Made by a program: the position numbers and the translations under genes. A stretch of DNA of 64,000 nt from Mucidula mucida. Lineage: Eukaryota > Basidiomycota > Agaricomycetes > Agaricales > Physalacriaceae. Shown piece by piece: positions 11,456-22,803 of this stretch (position 1 is the first letter of the stretch; every line of letters begins with the position of its first letter). The stretch lies in NCBI GenBank assembly GCA_015501055.1, contig JADNYV010000063.1, positions 62,001-126,000 on the forward strand, in the 5' to 3' direction. The notes beneath the pieces were generated by a model. The model did not search any database and was not told where the DNA came from. It worked only from the letters and a program-made list of their open reading frames with translations.

Positions 11456-14025
11456 ATGCCTCCTCGTCGATCCCAAAGGATTGCTGTGGCGAGCTCGACG
11501 TCGCAGCCAACGCGCTCTATGAATCCCAGACCCGTGCCAGCAGCGGCCCCCGTCACCAAGCCAGCGACTAAGCGCCGTCGGATAGCAACTCCGGAATCCG
11601 AAGAGGACGACGCCGACGATGATGACGATAGTGGCGACGCTAGCGATGGAGAGGCAACAGAAGATGAGGCGCCAGCTCCCAAGCGAAAACCGAAGCCTAC
11701 TAAAAGCAAGGCATCCGGCTCTGCGGTGCAAGATGCGCCAAGTCAGTGGAAAAAAGTCAGAGGGAAACGAGGCATATTGCAGAAGATAGCCGATACTCCG
11801 CTCGACGTCTTGTTCGAGGTGCGTGCGCATATCTTCCTGGTATTTTGCTTTTGTCTCAATCCAAATCCTAGATATTCTCGTATTTGGACCCCATCGATTT
11901 GCTACGCATCAGCCGGACTACCAAGGATCTTCGCCAGCTCCTCATGAGCAAATCATCAGCTTTGATATGGGAACGCGCGAGACTGGCTATAGAGGGATTA
12001 CCGCCAAAGCCCGATGACCTCAATGATCCTCAATATATCAATCTCTTATTCGACAAATACTGCCATGTACGTGAATATTTCAACGCCCTAAAGCACCGAC
12101 TTACAGTTCTACAGGAATGCGGCAACGGTTTTACTCAGAACGTGCAATGGGAGGCGCGTCTTCGATTGTGCAAACACTGCTTACAATCCAACAAAATGTG
12201 AGTCTGCGTAAACTGCCTTAGCTGACCTTGGCTAATCTACATGATTCTGTGTAGCATGACCGCGAATGCCTCACATCTTGCTGAACTGTCGGGCCATGCC
12301 TTGAGCCTTGCTGCAATTACGCCCCAGTACACACTTTTCACATCTTCGGGACATTCAGGTATTTCTTTTGCGATTCATTGTCTCGGCGATGTAGCACTCA
12401 TCTCATGATTACCCAGTCAAACGTACGACCTACTATCATCTGCCTACGTTTCAGCGCCTCGCTGCAGAATCCATACAGGCTTCAGACTTTCGAGCCTGGC
12501 TTGCCCCGAAACACAGGGAGTACACGGCTCTTTCTACTGTGAGTTCCTCATCACCTGGGGCTCTCAAAACATTCACTCCTGTACAATGATACAGTCGTGC
12601 AAGCCATATGAGATTTGGTTAACAACCAAGAAGTATGACCGAGCGGGGGAGCTGGCCGCCCTTCGCGACCAAAGGTTATCGAGGTATATCATCTTTAGAA
12701 AAGCACGCTTTCCCGGCACTTACATTGGCTCAGCATCTACGAACGTCTAAAAGTTGATGGGTGGACCGAAGAGTTGAAAGACTCGCACGCGCGTGGCATT
12801 ATTCAGTCGCACAAACTTGTTAATCAAGCAAAGGCGTTAACTGATCGGAGTACGTCCCTTCGCCCATCACTTTACGCGTTCGCTTACCAGTGCATTGCCA
12901 GTCTGGGACAATATCAAGCCTACTCTGACCGCGCTAATGAGAAGCCTTCGCGAGGAGCTACTTGCGAAGAAAATACGCACCGCAGTCCCTAGGCGTGCCT
13001 GCCTCGTGATAGACCTTTGCAAACCTATTCTTTCCAACATGCCTGAAATTCCGCCATTCCGGAGGCCTCGCTCATTCCCGATCTCCATCCCTTCCGAGAC
13101 ATCATCATGAACAAGCCCCACGACCAAGACCTCACTGAGGACGATTTTGCTGAAGCCCTAGCCACATTGCCCGATATATGCACATTGTGGCGTCAGCAGC
13201 AAGAGGATGATCTCAAGTCAAAACTCTCCGCGCTTGGTCGAGATGTCAATCTATCGTTGGCCGTTAACGCGTGCAACTGTTCTAGGTGCTCTAGCCATCC
13301 CGTCTTCCATTACCCCTACTTCGCCTCGCATGCGTGTTTTAACACTCGTTCATCTATGACCGTTGATAACCCTACTACGTCTTGGGACTATACGAAGATC
13401 AAGCCAGCCCATGAAACTATTCGTTCAAACTGTGAAGAGATCATCCGCTCCTGTGATCTCGACCCCGCGATTGCCACCGCTCAGGACATGGACGCTACGG
13501 ATATATTCTTTCTATGCGAAGCATGCCCGATCAGCCAGTGGCACTCTCAGAGCTCCAAAGCTATCTATGTCATGCGCTGGAGGGCCGCCATGGTGAGTGT
13601 TTGGCAGTCCACACTTTCAATGTGCTAACCCTTTTTTAGAATCACCGGCACTTGGGAAAACTACAGCGTCTTACCGACCCCCAACTCCTTGCGCTCGCCA
13701 AAACCGAGGAGCAATCCTCGTTTCGGGCAGCAATAACCAATCCTTGGGCTCGCTCCTGCGGCTTCGTTTGCAACCATTGTGGCGTGGTGGATAACAGCCC
13801 AGAAGCTCGGGTGGAACATTTGCGCACTGCGTCAGTATATTCGCCCTTCACCGACGTTGTGTTACATGATACTGACTTGGGATGCAGACATTTGTGATTG
13901 ACGCTATTCAGAAACACTATAGACGCAGTGTGAAGAATCCGTTGCTTTCAGAAAGTTACCGTGTTGAGGTCCCAGATTGGTTTCCGATGCCAGCCGACAG
14001 ATCTACTACTCCTATCTCTTCTTGA
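11456..14025 (+). pseudogene. F-box protein E4, frameshifted copy
   Basis: Tandem paralogue of E3. It starts with MPPRRSQRIAV, then an acidic/basic linker (EEDDADDDDDSGD, APKRKPKPTKS). The split F-box reads ADTPLDVLFE then IFSYLDPIDLLRISRTT. The cysteine region (CNCSRCSSHPVFHYPYFASHACF) and the C-terminal CNHCGVV finger are present. The final exon after a GTATAT...GCAG intron runs to TGA at 14025. In the exon after the LTDR intron the frame is interrupted at about 13058-13066: upstream reads NMPEIPPFRR, while the rest (DLHPFRDIIMNKP) is in another frame. Alignment with E and E3 indicates one missing base and no intron fits. Either a pseudogene truncated at mid-length or a sequencing error; all other splice sites look usable. 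Confidence 0.65.
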
Positions 14026-14179
14026 GCGAAACGATATAATTGGTAACTTCTACGGAGGCTCAAGGGCGCAAGTCTATCGAGAGCAGCTTTACGATGGTAG
14101 ATAATTTCATGTAGCATCGGCGAGCTGACTAGGCGCCTTGACTGAATAGAGCATAAACCTGATAGGAAAATAAACATTC

Positions 14180-14280
14180 ATTACAGACATGATCTACGCT
14201 GGCCAGCGCTGGAGTTCCGATACCGGTGTTGCTGTCAAGAACTCCCGGTCCTTCATTTAGATCCACTGCTGAAGTCTTCG
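14180..14280 (-). pseudogene. Remnant of a second kinase-like gene 3' end
   Basis: The minus strand encodes KDREFLTATP, matching KDREFLTARP near the C-terminus of the kinase-like gene at 14683-16052, and nearby plus-strand bases are similar to 14672-14780. It lies between E4 and the intact gene and has stops around it. The rest of 14026-14682 holds no other supported feature. Confidence 0.45.
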
Positions 14281-14682
14281 CGCCGGCAAAGGCCAGCGGC
14301 AGCACTCATGATCCCAATGGATGGCTAGCCACTGTGACAGAATCGCAGGTTGGGTACGTGTTCCCGTAGAGCGACTCGGAGGAGGAACAAAAATAGCACT
14401 TGCACGGTCGGGGGAATGATTGACGATGGGTTACAGAGCTGCGTCGACCCAATAGCAATGACTGGAGGGCCATATGGTGGTTGAGATCTAGGCCCGGTAT
14501 AGAATACTCAAGGTAGATTGACAGTTTACATTATGGGTAGTTCCTACAACACAATGCGCATGCCTGTAGTTAGCGCCTGATCAAGACAGCGAATCTCCAA
14601 GTTTCTGTTACGAGCTTACCCCTTTGACAAAGTAGTAGAAAACCTTGTTTGGATGATGACTATTCATTTCAGACGCAATCAC

Positions 14683-16052
14683 CTACGCCGACTGCTGGAC
14701 GTCCTTGTCCGATACTTCTGATTCTATATCAGGGGGCCTTGCCGTCAGGAACTCCCGATCCTTCGAATCAACCCGAATCATCGTGCGCGGATATTTTTTG
14801 TAGGGCAATGGCGGTCGTCTATTCAGAATATGCATGAACTGCTGAAAACGCTGTGGTATGCTGGATATATACGCCGATCGTCGGAGCTCAGACCTGCTCG
14901 GGAGCGGAGTACACAGACGGTATAACTGTTCGACGGCTTCGGCCATAGTGGGACGTAGCTCTGGATCCTTCTGCAACATCTGGTCCCAAAGCGGACGCAG
15001 AAAACTCAGCGTAGGACAGTGGTTCTGTGGATAGAGATCAGAATCAGGCGCTGAGCGGCGAGGTTTGGAAGCAAAAGTCACCAGCTTCAAGTCGTCCGTG
15101 TAAATGGATGCCAATGCATAAACGTCGGCTGGGAACGGATTGAAGAAGCCACGTCGATTGTGGCGGTTCTCAGGATAAACGTGGATCCTCGGTGGTACCA
15201 TGGGAAGCGTCAGAGATGCGGGAATGGCGTCGCCGTTAAACCGTTGGGACCGGTCAAAGTCGATGAGGTAGTACCGAGGCCAGCAGTGTGTGCGGGTTAG
15301 ATGTTTCGCAATATCGGTGAAACCCGGAGTAGACCACGTATGAACGGGATGATGGCCATGAGGATAGAGAGCGCTGGCGTCCATCATGATGTTCAGCTCT
15401 GTGATGTCTCTGAACCGCCGAATGACATTGAGTAACGGAAAATCTGTAAAAGGTCCAGTGACCTACTTGTGAGCAATGTGATGCCGGTGCATGTATTCGA
15501 GGCCCTTATCCAAATGTTAGAGACTGAAGCTGAAAGACAGACTATACAGCCATGTACTACCTCGAAAGTTTGCCGAAAGAAATCAATCGCCTCCCCGACG
15601 CTATCGAATCCGGGGTAGTGGCAGGGATATAGCCGAGGCATGACAATTATTGGTGCTTTCTTGTCGAAAGGCGAATGTAAGACGTCCAGTATTGGTACAC
15701 AGTGGTTTTGGGGGTCGTCTTTTCGCTTTGGGTCTGAAAAGAAGAAGCCTATTTCGAGCTCTGTGACAGCTCGTTTCGTCATAAGACACTTGAGCATGAC
15801 GGGTTTCCCGTCTTGAGCTCTGGTCGCATCCATGACATAGGGATGCTATAATCCTAATTAGCTGGAAATTCGGAGTGAGGGAAAGACGATACGCAACGGC
15901 ATAGGCTACATCATCTGGATGGTCGGGTCTCTTCTCCTTCACTAGTCGGGCGTTTTAAGCCACTCTGAGTTGGGACGGAACTTTGGGCGCAGATTGTACC
16001 CGGATTGTTCGAGGAAAGGTTGGTGCTGAAGCCAGTAGATGTCGGTGAACAT
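14683..16052 (-). CDS. Protein-kinase-like (degenerate) protein
   Basis: Agaricomycete-type kinase-fold protein. The start was chosen at the ATG ending at 16052 (MFTDIYWLQHQPFLEQSGY). Two short introns (donors GTGAAG and GTATCG) lead to HPYVMDATRAQDGKPVMLKC, where the lysine fits the ATP-site lysine. An intron splits the catalytic loop: GLEYMHRHHIAHK, then DITELNIMM. The loop is therefore HKD...N rather than HRD...N. The magnesium motif is YYLIDFD rather than DFG. FNPFPADVYALA and LQKDPELRPTMAEAV match the C-lobe (APE-region successor and the RPT helix). No glycine-rich loop is evident. Activity is doubtful given HKD and DFD, though the key Asp and Asn remain. A remnant of a second copy lies just downstream at 14180-14280. 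Confidence 0.7.
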
Positions 16053-16450
16053 CATTAATGAATGTACAGTAGCTTGGTAAGTTTATGAGATGGCCGTTAT
16101 GTTGGGTGAGTCCTGCTTAAAGCTTAGCATGATCTACACCTACGAATGTGTTGGTCTCTTCTGAGACGAGAATGAGACAAAGTGAAATGAAGGAACGGAG
16201 CGTGAGAAAGTCTATTAAAACGGCCGGCGGCAGCTACAGTCTCAAGTTGCTTTCCTTCTCCCTTCCAATATGAGCTCCAGTCTGCCTTGTGCCATGCAGA
16301 AACGACGTTTCCAAGTCGCGTCGTCACGTAGCCACCTCACGTGAAGAAGCTATTTAACAGGTGTCTTACCTTTCTTGCGCTAATGACATTTTTACCGCCA
16401 AGCTGAGTGTTGGGTCTCTCGTAATTACACATAACCACGACCCGCGCACG
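16053..16450. other. Spacer before the palindrome
   Basis: About 400 bases without a supported gene. Sequence similarity between the two palindrome arms fades out at its right side. Confidence 0.4.
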
Positions 16451-16683
16451 ACGCGTCTCTTGCCCCATCATGAATGAACATCTTGGTTGCTTCTTGGCGC
16501 CATCGCAGCGGATATATTTGATGTTCTTGTGTTACCCACGATACAAGATCTTTATCGGATCTAGGTATGAATGGCGTGGGGAGTGGGACTGAAAGGAGCA
16601 TCGTGGGATCAGTGTCAACATTGACTCTTTGGGGTAAACAGAGCTTTACATGTGTCAAAATAAGTAGGACAAATGCGCTATAG

Positions 16684-18283
16684 CTACTTCTTCGACTTGA
16701 CCCCACGCACTGGTTTCAAGGCAGAAAGAAGAACGACCTTGGGCTTCAGAAGAACCTGTTCAACGGTACTCCCCGCGTCACCCGACTCGATTCTCCCATT
16801 ATACAGCCCCAGCTCGCATGTGCAGACCACCGTTTCTCTCTGCCTGAACCTCTTCGTACCGTACAAATCCTCCATCAGCTTATCGTCCGCCGGATCACCA
16901 TAGTGCACCATAGCGAGCTTAATATCTTCTGATATCATCTCCTCGCCGATGCTCCGGTCCAGGGAGACGACCAAGTTCGCCATATCAGCTATCCGCCTCC
17001 CGAACGACTCTTGCAAGTCCGCCTTGGGGTTTGCGGCTGACCAGCCCATAAGGGGAAGAACCGGTAGAAGGTTGTCGATGAGAGCCTCCGCTGCGAGACG
17101 CTTGCATTCATCAGCGTGAACGTATTTGGATTGGTGGCGTGTCATGGCGCGCCATCGGCCAGCAACAGAAGGCGAATCTACGTACCATTGACGTTAAATG
17201 GCATGTCTCATTGTTCAAGAAGGGGACTTACTTGATAAACGAATCTGGTCGTAGAGCGACGCGATACTGGCGCTGACCTGATAGTCAACGCCCCATACTT
17301 GAACGATCGCGACACAGGACTGTACGAAAGAGGCCTGAATCCCTGCGGTTATGAGAATTTCGCGCGTGTCTGGGTCTTGGTCGTTCATGAGAAGGTCCAC
17401 CAGGCCTCTGGAGAGCCACTGCGTTGCTCGTTGGACAATGGCCTCGTCAATAGCCGCGCTAGGTTTGGAAAAATCGAGGGTATCAGTCATGAACGCGGCG
17501 GTTTGGAAAATCTCTGAGTTCAACGACTTCGTCGTCTCCTTCAAGTCCTCGATAGAAATCGAATCCGCCTTGGATAGGTACATCTGCGCGTCATTGAGCT
17601 CCTGCGTACGAACGTGCAGGAGGTCTTGGCTACTCTGACGGAGAGCGCGCTCCGCCCAAACGTCCTTTTCAAGCTGCGTTATGTGGGACTGCGATGAATG
17701 TTCAAGATCAGTTAGGTGTTGGCGAAGGGATCTATTGTCGGATTTGTATTTGTCGAGTTTTGAGATAAGGGCGTCATCATCGTAGCCAGCAGGAACGTTG
17801 AAATAGCGACGAAGACGGTCCCAGGCTCCAGAAGAGTGAGAGACCCGAGAGAGCTGCCGTCTGAGCTCCTTTGACTCTCTGCGAAGTTCTTGATTTTCCG
17901 CCGATAGTGTCGCAATACGGTCTCTAGCATGAGAAAGTTCTGCGTCAGCGGCGCGCTAAGAATTCATGAGAAATATTGACAATGATGTGTATCGAACACT
18001 TTACTGGAGTGGCGCTTCTTGAAGCAACATAACCCGGCGTAACTTCATCGTCGTTCAAGAAGTTGAGAGCCCTGGTACCGTCACTGTGCTGGACGGAACC
18101 ACGTTCAGAACATCCGCGACTGCTCTCTCTAGAACCCAGAGAGAGGATCGCAGTGGCAGCCGCGTATGATGGCCGAGAAGGAGTGATTTGCGAGGTGTGG
18201 ACGTTCATTTGAGGAATACCAGGCGGGCGCACAATGTCAGATGTGTGATGGTGGCTAGATACGAAGTCTTGTCTACCGGCCAT
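16684..18283 (-). CDS. Coiled-coil protein A (left copy)
   Basis: Uncharacterised protein of 498 aa in three exons: 18005-18283, 17232-17955 and 16684-17177. Introns have GTAAAG and GTAAGT donors, and the exon lengths sum to an exact reading frame. The start is MAGRQDFVSSHHH. Residues about 93-210 are coiled coil (RIATLSAENQELRRESKELRR). A conserved domain follows: SLNSEIFQTAAFMTD, then WLSRGLVDLLMND. The third exon has SVAGRWRAMTRHQSK and a C-terminal CTCELGLYNGRI...VLLKPKVVLL block. The same blocks in the same order occur in neighbour B (LNADIFQTAA, NVAGKWRSITRKC, CTTDLGI), so A and B are old paralogues. A has no membrane segment. No known family is recognised. It lies downstream of B on the same strand. 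Confidence 0.8.
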
Positions 18284-18819
18284 GACAGGGAGACCGTTTG
18301 ACTGGTTGATTGACGAAGGATGGAGGAGAAAAATGAAGGCGCAGAAGCAGTACTTGAATCGACGGAATGAAAGGCCCTTGGAGTGAGTTACGAGGGTGGC
18401 CTCGTGTGTTGTGGCGGCCGCGCAGGAGATCAATGAGCGCTTAAAGAACAGTGCTACAGATCAATGTTAAGCCAATGTTGATATTGAAGCGGATTGAAGC
18501 GAGTAGTATGTACATGCATACTCCTTGAAAGAAGTTTCGATTCGCGTAAAATACAAACGCCCGTTGAGTAACCGTTAAGCCGGATCGAAGTCAGTGTCAA
18601 GTGTCATTTGACATTTTTGAGTTAATCTCGAGTCAATTCGAGTGAGTCAGAGTGGGGAGAGGCCGGGACGCCCGGTCCGCAAGAGGAGAGATTGATCCGA
18701 GGCCATTTTTCTATTTTCGACGGTCATGGCAGAACGGTGGACTTTGGGTGAAGGTCAACGAAATGCAAAGGCACGGTATTATTACAGAAGAACAATATTC
18801 AGTACTGACAACGCGTTAT

Positions 18820-20123
18820 CTAGACATTCGTTTCGTCGTCAAGTCCCGATCCCCACAATGCTTGCGCTTTAAGCAGTACCTTTCGACCAGAAATCCCATC
18901 TACATGTGCAATCCCTAAATCTGTCGTACAGATAAAACTTTCGGGATCACCTTGGACTTCCAAAAGCTCCTCGCTGCATGGGGAATCAAGGCGTGGGCAT
19001 ACGATGAGGAGGTCAGACGAGATGACCTCCTCTCCGATGAATGTGTTGAGGCGCATTGCCTTCTGCGCCAGCGTCGAAATTGATTCGGAGAATCTCTCAA
19101 CAGTTTCCTTCGCCCTTTGCGTCCCAACTCCTAGACATTCCAGCACTTCGTAAACCGCTCGCGCCATCTGGGTGAAACTATGTTTATGCCAAGTGCCCGA
19201 GTCTTGCGCGTTTGATAGGCATTTTCGCGTAATGGAGCGCCATTTTCCAGCGACATTTAGATCTTCTATATGCCAGTGAGTACAATAGCACAAATTTGTT
19301 TTTCCTGCTCACCGAATTTCTGGACACAGTCATACATGTCAACAACACTCGCTTCTTCGATACCACTGACGGCCTTTGTCCACGATGTGATAGTATACCC
19401 CGCTTGACTGCACAGCGTGGTCTGGATCGCAGTTTGGACCAGGAATTCGAACTCGCTATGGCGTGCCAGAAGTAATTCTGTCAACGCTACCCCAACATAG
19501 CGCGTCAAGGTATCTTTGACGCCCTCGTCCCAGCTCTCCACCACTGCTGGCTTGACGTCGAGAAACTCCGAGATGGTCGCCGCGGTCTGGAAGATATCGG
19601 CGTTCAGTCTCTCAACGAGTTCCTTCACGTCCGCCCCGGAGACCCCGTCCGAAGTCGCTAGAAACGCTTGGGCTGTAGTGAGCTCGCCGGTGCGTTCAGC
19701 GAGCAAACTCTGCACCTCCTTCGCCGCCCTCTGCTCTTTCTCTAGATCCGCCGTGGCGGTGCGAAGCAAAGTCTGGTGATGTTGGAGTTGGCCGCGTGTG
19801 GATGCGAGTTCGGAACGCGTCGTCTTCAACTCGACCTCGCAGTCGGACAGTGCACGCCGGAGTTTGTTGCTTTCTTGGAGACGCGAAGTGGAGAGTTCTT
19901 TCAGAGACTGGATCTCGGCTTTGGACCCGACGCCGGCAGCGCGCAAGTGGGATATGAGGGCGTCTTTGCTTTTTGCGTCGGACCTCATAGCTTCCAGCTC
20001 GTCCTCGCAGTCATGGACGTGTCGCTTGAGTTTTCGGGTTTTGAAGAGAGCGAGGAACGACATGCTAGCGCACGCGGCCAGGATCAAAGGTTTCTTGAAA
20101 TCGGATGAAAGGCGGGGCGTCAT
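18820..20123 (-). CDS. Membrane-anchored coiled-coil protein B (left copy)
   Basis: Uncharacterised protein of 418 aa in two exons (19313-20123 and 18820-19265). The 47-base intron has a GTGAGC donor and TAG acceptor, and the joined length is an exact frame. The start is MTPRLSSDFKK. Residues about 10-27 (KPLILAACASMSFLALF) form a single transmembrane anchor followed by basic residues. A long coiled coil (about 30-160) follows, then the domain shared with A (VERLNADIFQTAATISEFLD) and the exon-2 block NVAGKWRSITRKC to CTTDLGIAHVDG. The likely layout is membrane-tethered with the coiled coil in the cytosol, but topology is inference. It is divergent from the Hsp70-like gene C with 268 bases between start codons, so a shared promoter is likely. 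Confidence 0.8.
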
Positions 20124-20391
20124 GGTAGTTGAATACGAGTTTGGTTTGGTGTTTGCCTGGGTCGAAAGCATCCGCGCACAACACGAGGCCGAATTTATAA
20201 AAGCTTTGTCTTTCATGACTTCGATAAGCGCTCTCATGCATGATCGGCCTTTCTTGTCGCCTCCGTGTTCCCCTTTCAGATGGCACGCCCTTGCGACCAT
20301 TCACACGCGAGACGTACATTCCCATTTGGAAACTCTTTGACTGAAAACCTTTTTTCTTCAGTTGAAGTCAATCGTCAGTCCCAACTCTTCC

Positions 20392-22769
20392 ATGCAACTC
20401 CCCGTCATGTCCGCTCGCAAGCCATACACTGGTGCTTTTCGAAAACTTATCCTTGCATTTGATGTGGGCACCACGTACTCTGGAGTGTCCTTTTCGATTC
20501 TGGACCCAGGACTTGTCCCCGTTATACAAGGTGTAACGAGGTCTGCATCTCTTTCTCTTTCATCGTCAACCACACGACTCACTCGTTTCGTAGATATCCA
20601 GCCCAGCAAAAGGTTGGCGGCGACTCAAAAATCCCCACTATCATCTACTACGATGCCCGAGGAAACGTCAAGGCCGTTGGCGCAGAGGCTGTCGATGAAA
20701 CTTTCTTGGAGAAGGCCGAAGATGAGGGGTACACCAAAGTTGAATGGTCAGTGTCCCCTCTATTCCATCGTATCTCGCTCTCAAGTCAAATGACAGGTTC
20801 AAGCTTCACCTCCGACCTAAGGCCCTCGCCGCCTCGCATATAACAGATGCAGACATTCCCGCGCTTCCTCGGGGCAAGACTGCGCTTGACATCTTCGCCG
20901 ACTTTCTGCGCTACTTGTTTGCCGCTGCCAAAGCATACATCATCGAAACGACGCCTTCTGGTGTATCCTTATGGAACTCTGTCGAGCACAATATCGACTT
21001 TGTCCTGACTCACCCCAACGGCTGGGAAGGTCAGCAACAGGGATTGATGCGACGAGCCGCAGTTGTGGCAGGTCTTATTGAAGATGGAATTGGACAAGAG
21101 CGACTGCAGTTCGTAACCGAAGGAGAAGCTAGCTTACATTTCTGCATCAACAAGAACGTCTTGACTAAGGACCAGATTGTAAGTAGCCAACGATCATTCC
21201 TTTCTGTACTCTTTCTTTGGCTAATGATTAGACAGAACGGGAAAGGCATCATCATCGTCGACGCTGGTGGTGGAACTGTCGACCTCAGCGCATATGCGAA
21301 CAAGACGAACAAGGACAACGCTTTCGAAGAAATCGCACCTACTGAGTGTGAGCAATCTTTCGTCCCCCTGTCGATCTCGACTTACATTCCGTTCAGGTCG
21401 TCTCCAAGGTTCTGTGTTGGTGGGGCGCCGAGCTCGAGCTCACATTGAAGGTCTGTAGCATTTCGTTTCAGAGGCCAAGAACATGACTGCTAATAAGCCT
21501 ACACAGCCAAACTCCGAAACAGTAAATTCGGCAGTATTGAAGACATCAACCATATGGCTAACGTCTTCGACAAGTCTACCAAGCTCAGTTTCCGTACCTC
21601 CAGTGAACCGGCATATATCAGATTCGGTAGCGCGCGCGACAAAGATCTTGCTGTTGACATTCGGAACGGACAGCTCAAGCTTGATGGGTACGTTTCGGCG
21701 TCAACTTCTTACTGCCATCAACTCACTTTCTCGACAGCGAAACTGTGTCCGATTTCTTCAAACCCTCCATCCAAGCGATTATCAAGGCTATCAAGACGCA
21801 GAAAGGATGTTCTAACGTTGATATCACGGCGAGTACATCCCTCTCCTTGATCCATCACTGTGCTTATTGCGTCGCAGACTGTTCTTCTTGTGGGCGGATT
21901 TGCCGCGAGCGATTGGCTCTTCGGCCAGCTCCGAGATGCCTTGTCGCCGTCTCGCATGACTGTCTGTAGACCGGATGGGCATGTGTGAGTAATAATGAGA
22001 ATAAGCGCAAACGGTAGCACTCACTTAGCCGTGCTTTCTAGCAACAAAGCAGTCGCAGATGGTGCTGTCTCTTTCTATCTTGACCACTTCGTTTCTGCTC
22101 GAGTAGCACACTTGACGTACGGGGTTCAAATGGGTATCGCTTTTGATTGCGATGACCCCGAACATCTACATCGATCCCATCAGACGTACTATGATGCGGC
22201 AGGCATACGATGTGTTAGGAATGCTTTTTCGTGTATTCTGGAAAAGGTTTGCCTCTCTCTCTTATTGATACTGAAAAATGCAAATCTGCTTTCCAGGGCA
22301 CCCGAGTCAACGAAGAAACCGAGTTCCGCGAGGCATACTCACGGACCAGTACAAATGTGTCAGCATTGCAGTCGACTTCGATCGATATCATGAGCTATCG
22401 TGGTCCTTCGCCCTATCCGAAATGGTTGGATGTGGCGCCTTGTATGTTGTTTTTGAAACTTGACCTAACGACCGCTTAACCGTACTCAGACTCCTTCTCG
22501 AGCATATGCAGTGTTACCTCGGACACCTCAGGTGTTCCTAGAAGGAGGATCCCACCTCGGACAGCGTATGGATCATATCATTACCACCTGGACTTCGAAG
22601 TTGTCCTACTTTTTGGACTTACCGAGTTGAAGGCGCAGATTGCATGGATTGAGAACGTACGTGCTCTCCATTTGTTTGTTGGCAATTCATTCAGTCTTGT
22701 TGATAGGGAGTAGAAAGACGCAGCCCTGCGACCATCGTTTACGATAGTGTCCTTCAGTCTCGCCAATAG
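20392..22769 (+). CDS. Hsp70-like ATPase, HSPA12 type (left copy C)
   Basis: Actin/Hsp70-fold ATPase. The first exon (ATG at 20392) has the phosphate-1 loop LAFDVGTTYSGVSFSIL. Later exons have THPNGWEGQQQGLMRRAAVVAG, the phosphate-2 motif IIIVDAGGGTVDLSAY, and the adenosine-site motif VLLVGGFAASDWLF. This order and wording fit the HSPA12-like branch rather than canonical DnaK-type Hsp70, and no EEVD tail is present. Splice sites are canonical throughout. One exon, ending in SVLVGRRARAHIE, is joined through a GTGAGC donor in PTEC. The last intron has a GTACGT donor, and the gene ends VLQSRQ, TAG at 22769. The gene looks intact. It ends 34 bases from convergent D2. Clients are unknown; HSPA12-like proteins are amplified in many agaricomycetes. 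Confidence 0.85.
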
Positions 22770-22803
22770 CTATGTTCCATTACGCCTAACAATCATGTAC
22801 GTT

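Noticed and set aside
19776..20340. Plus-strand frames over gene B
   Set aside because: Shadows of the coiled-coil exon; they overlap the N-terminal anchor region and lack any domain.
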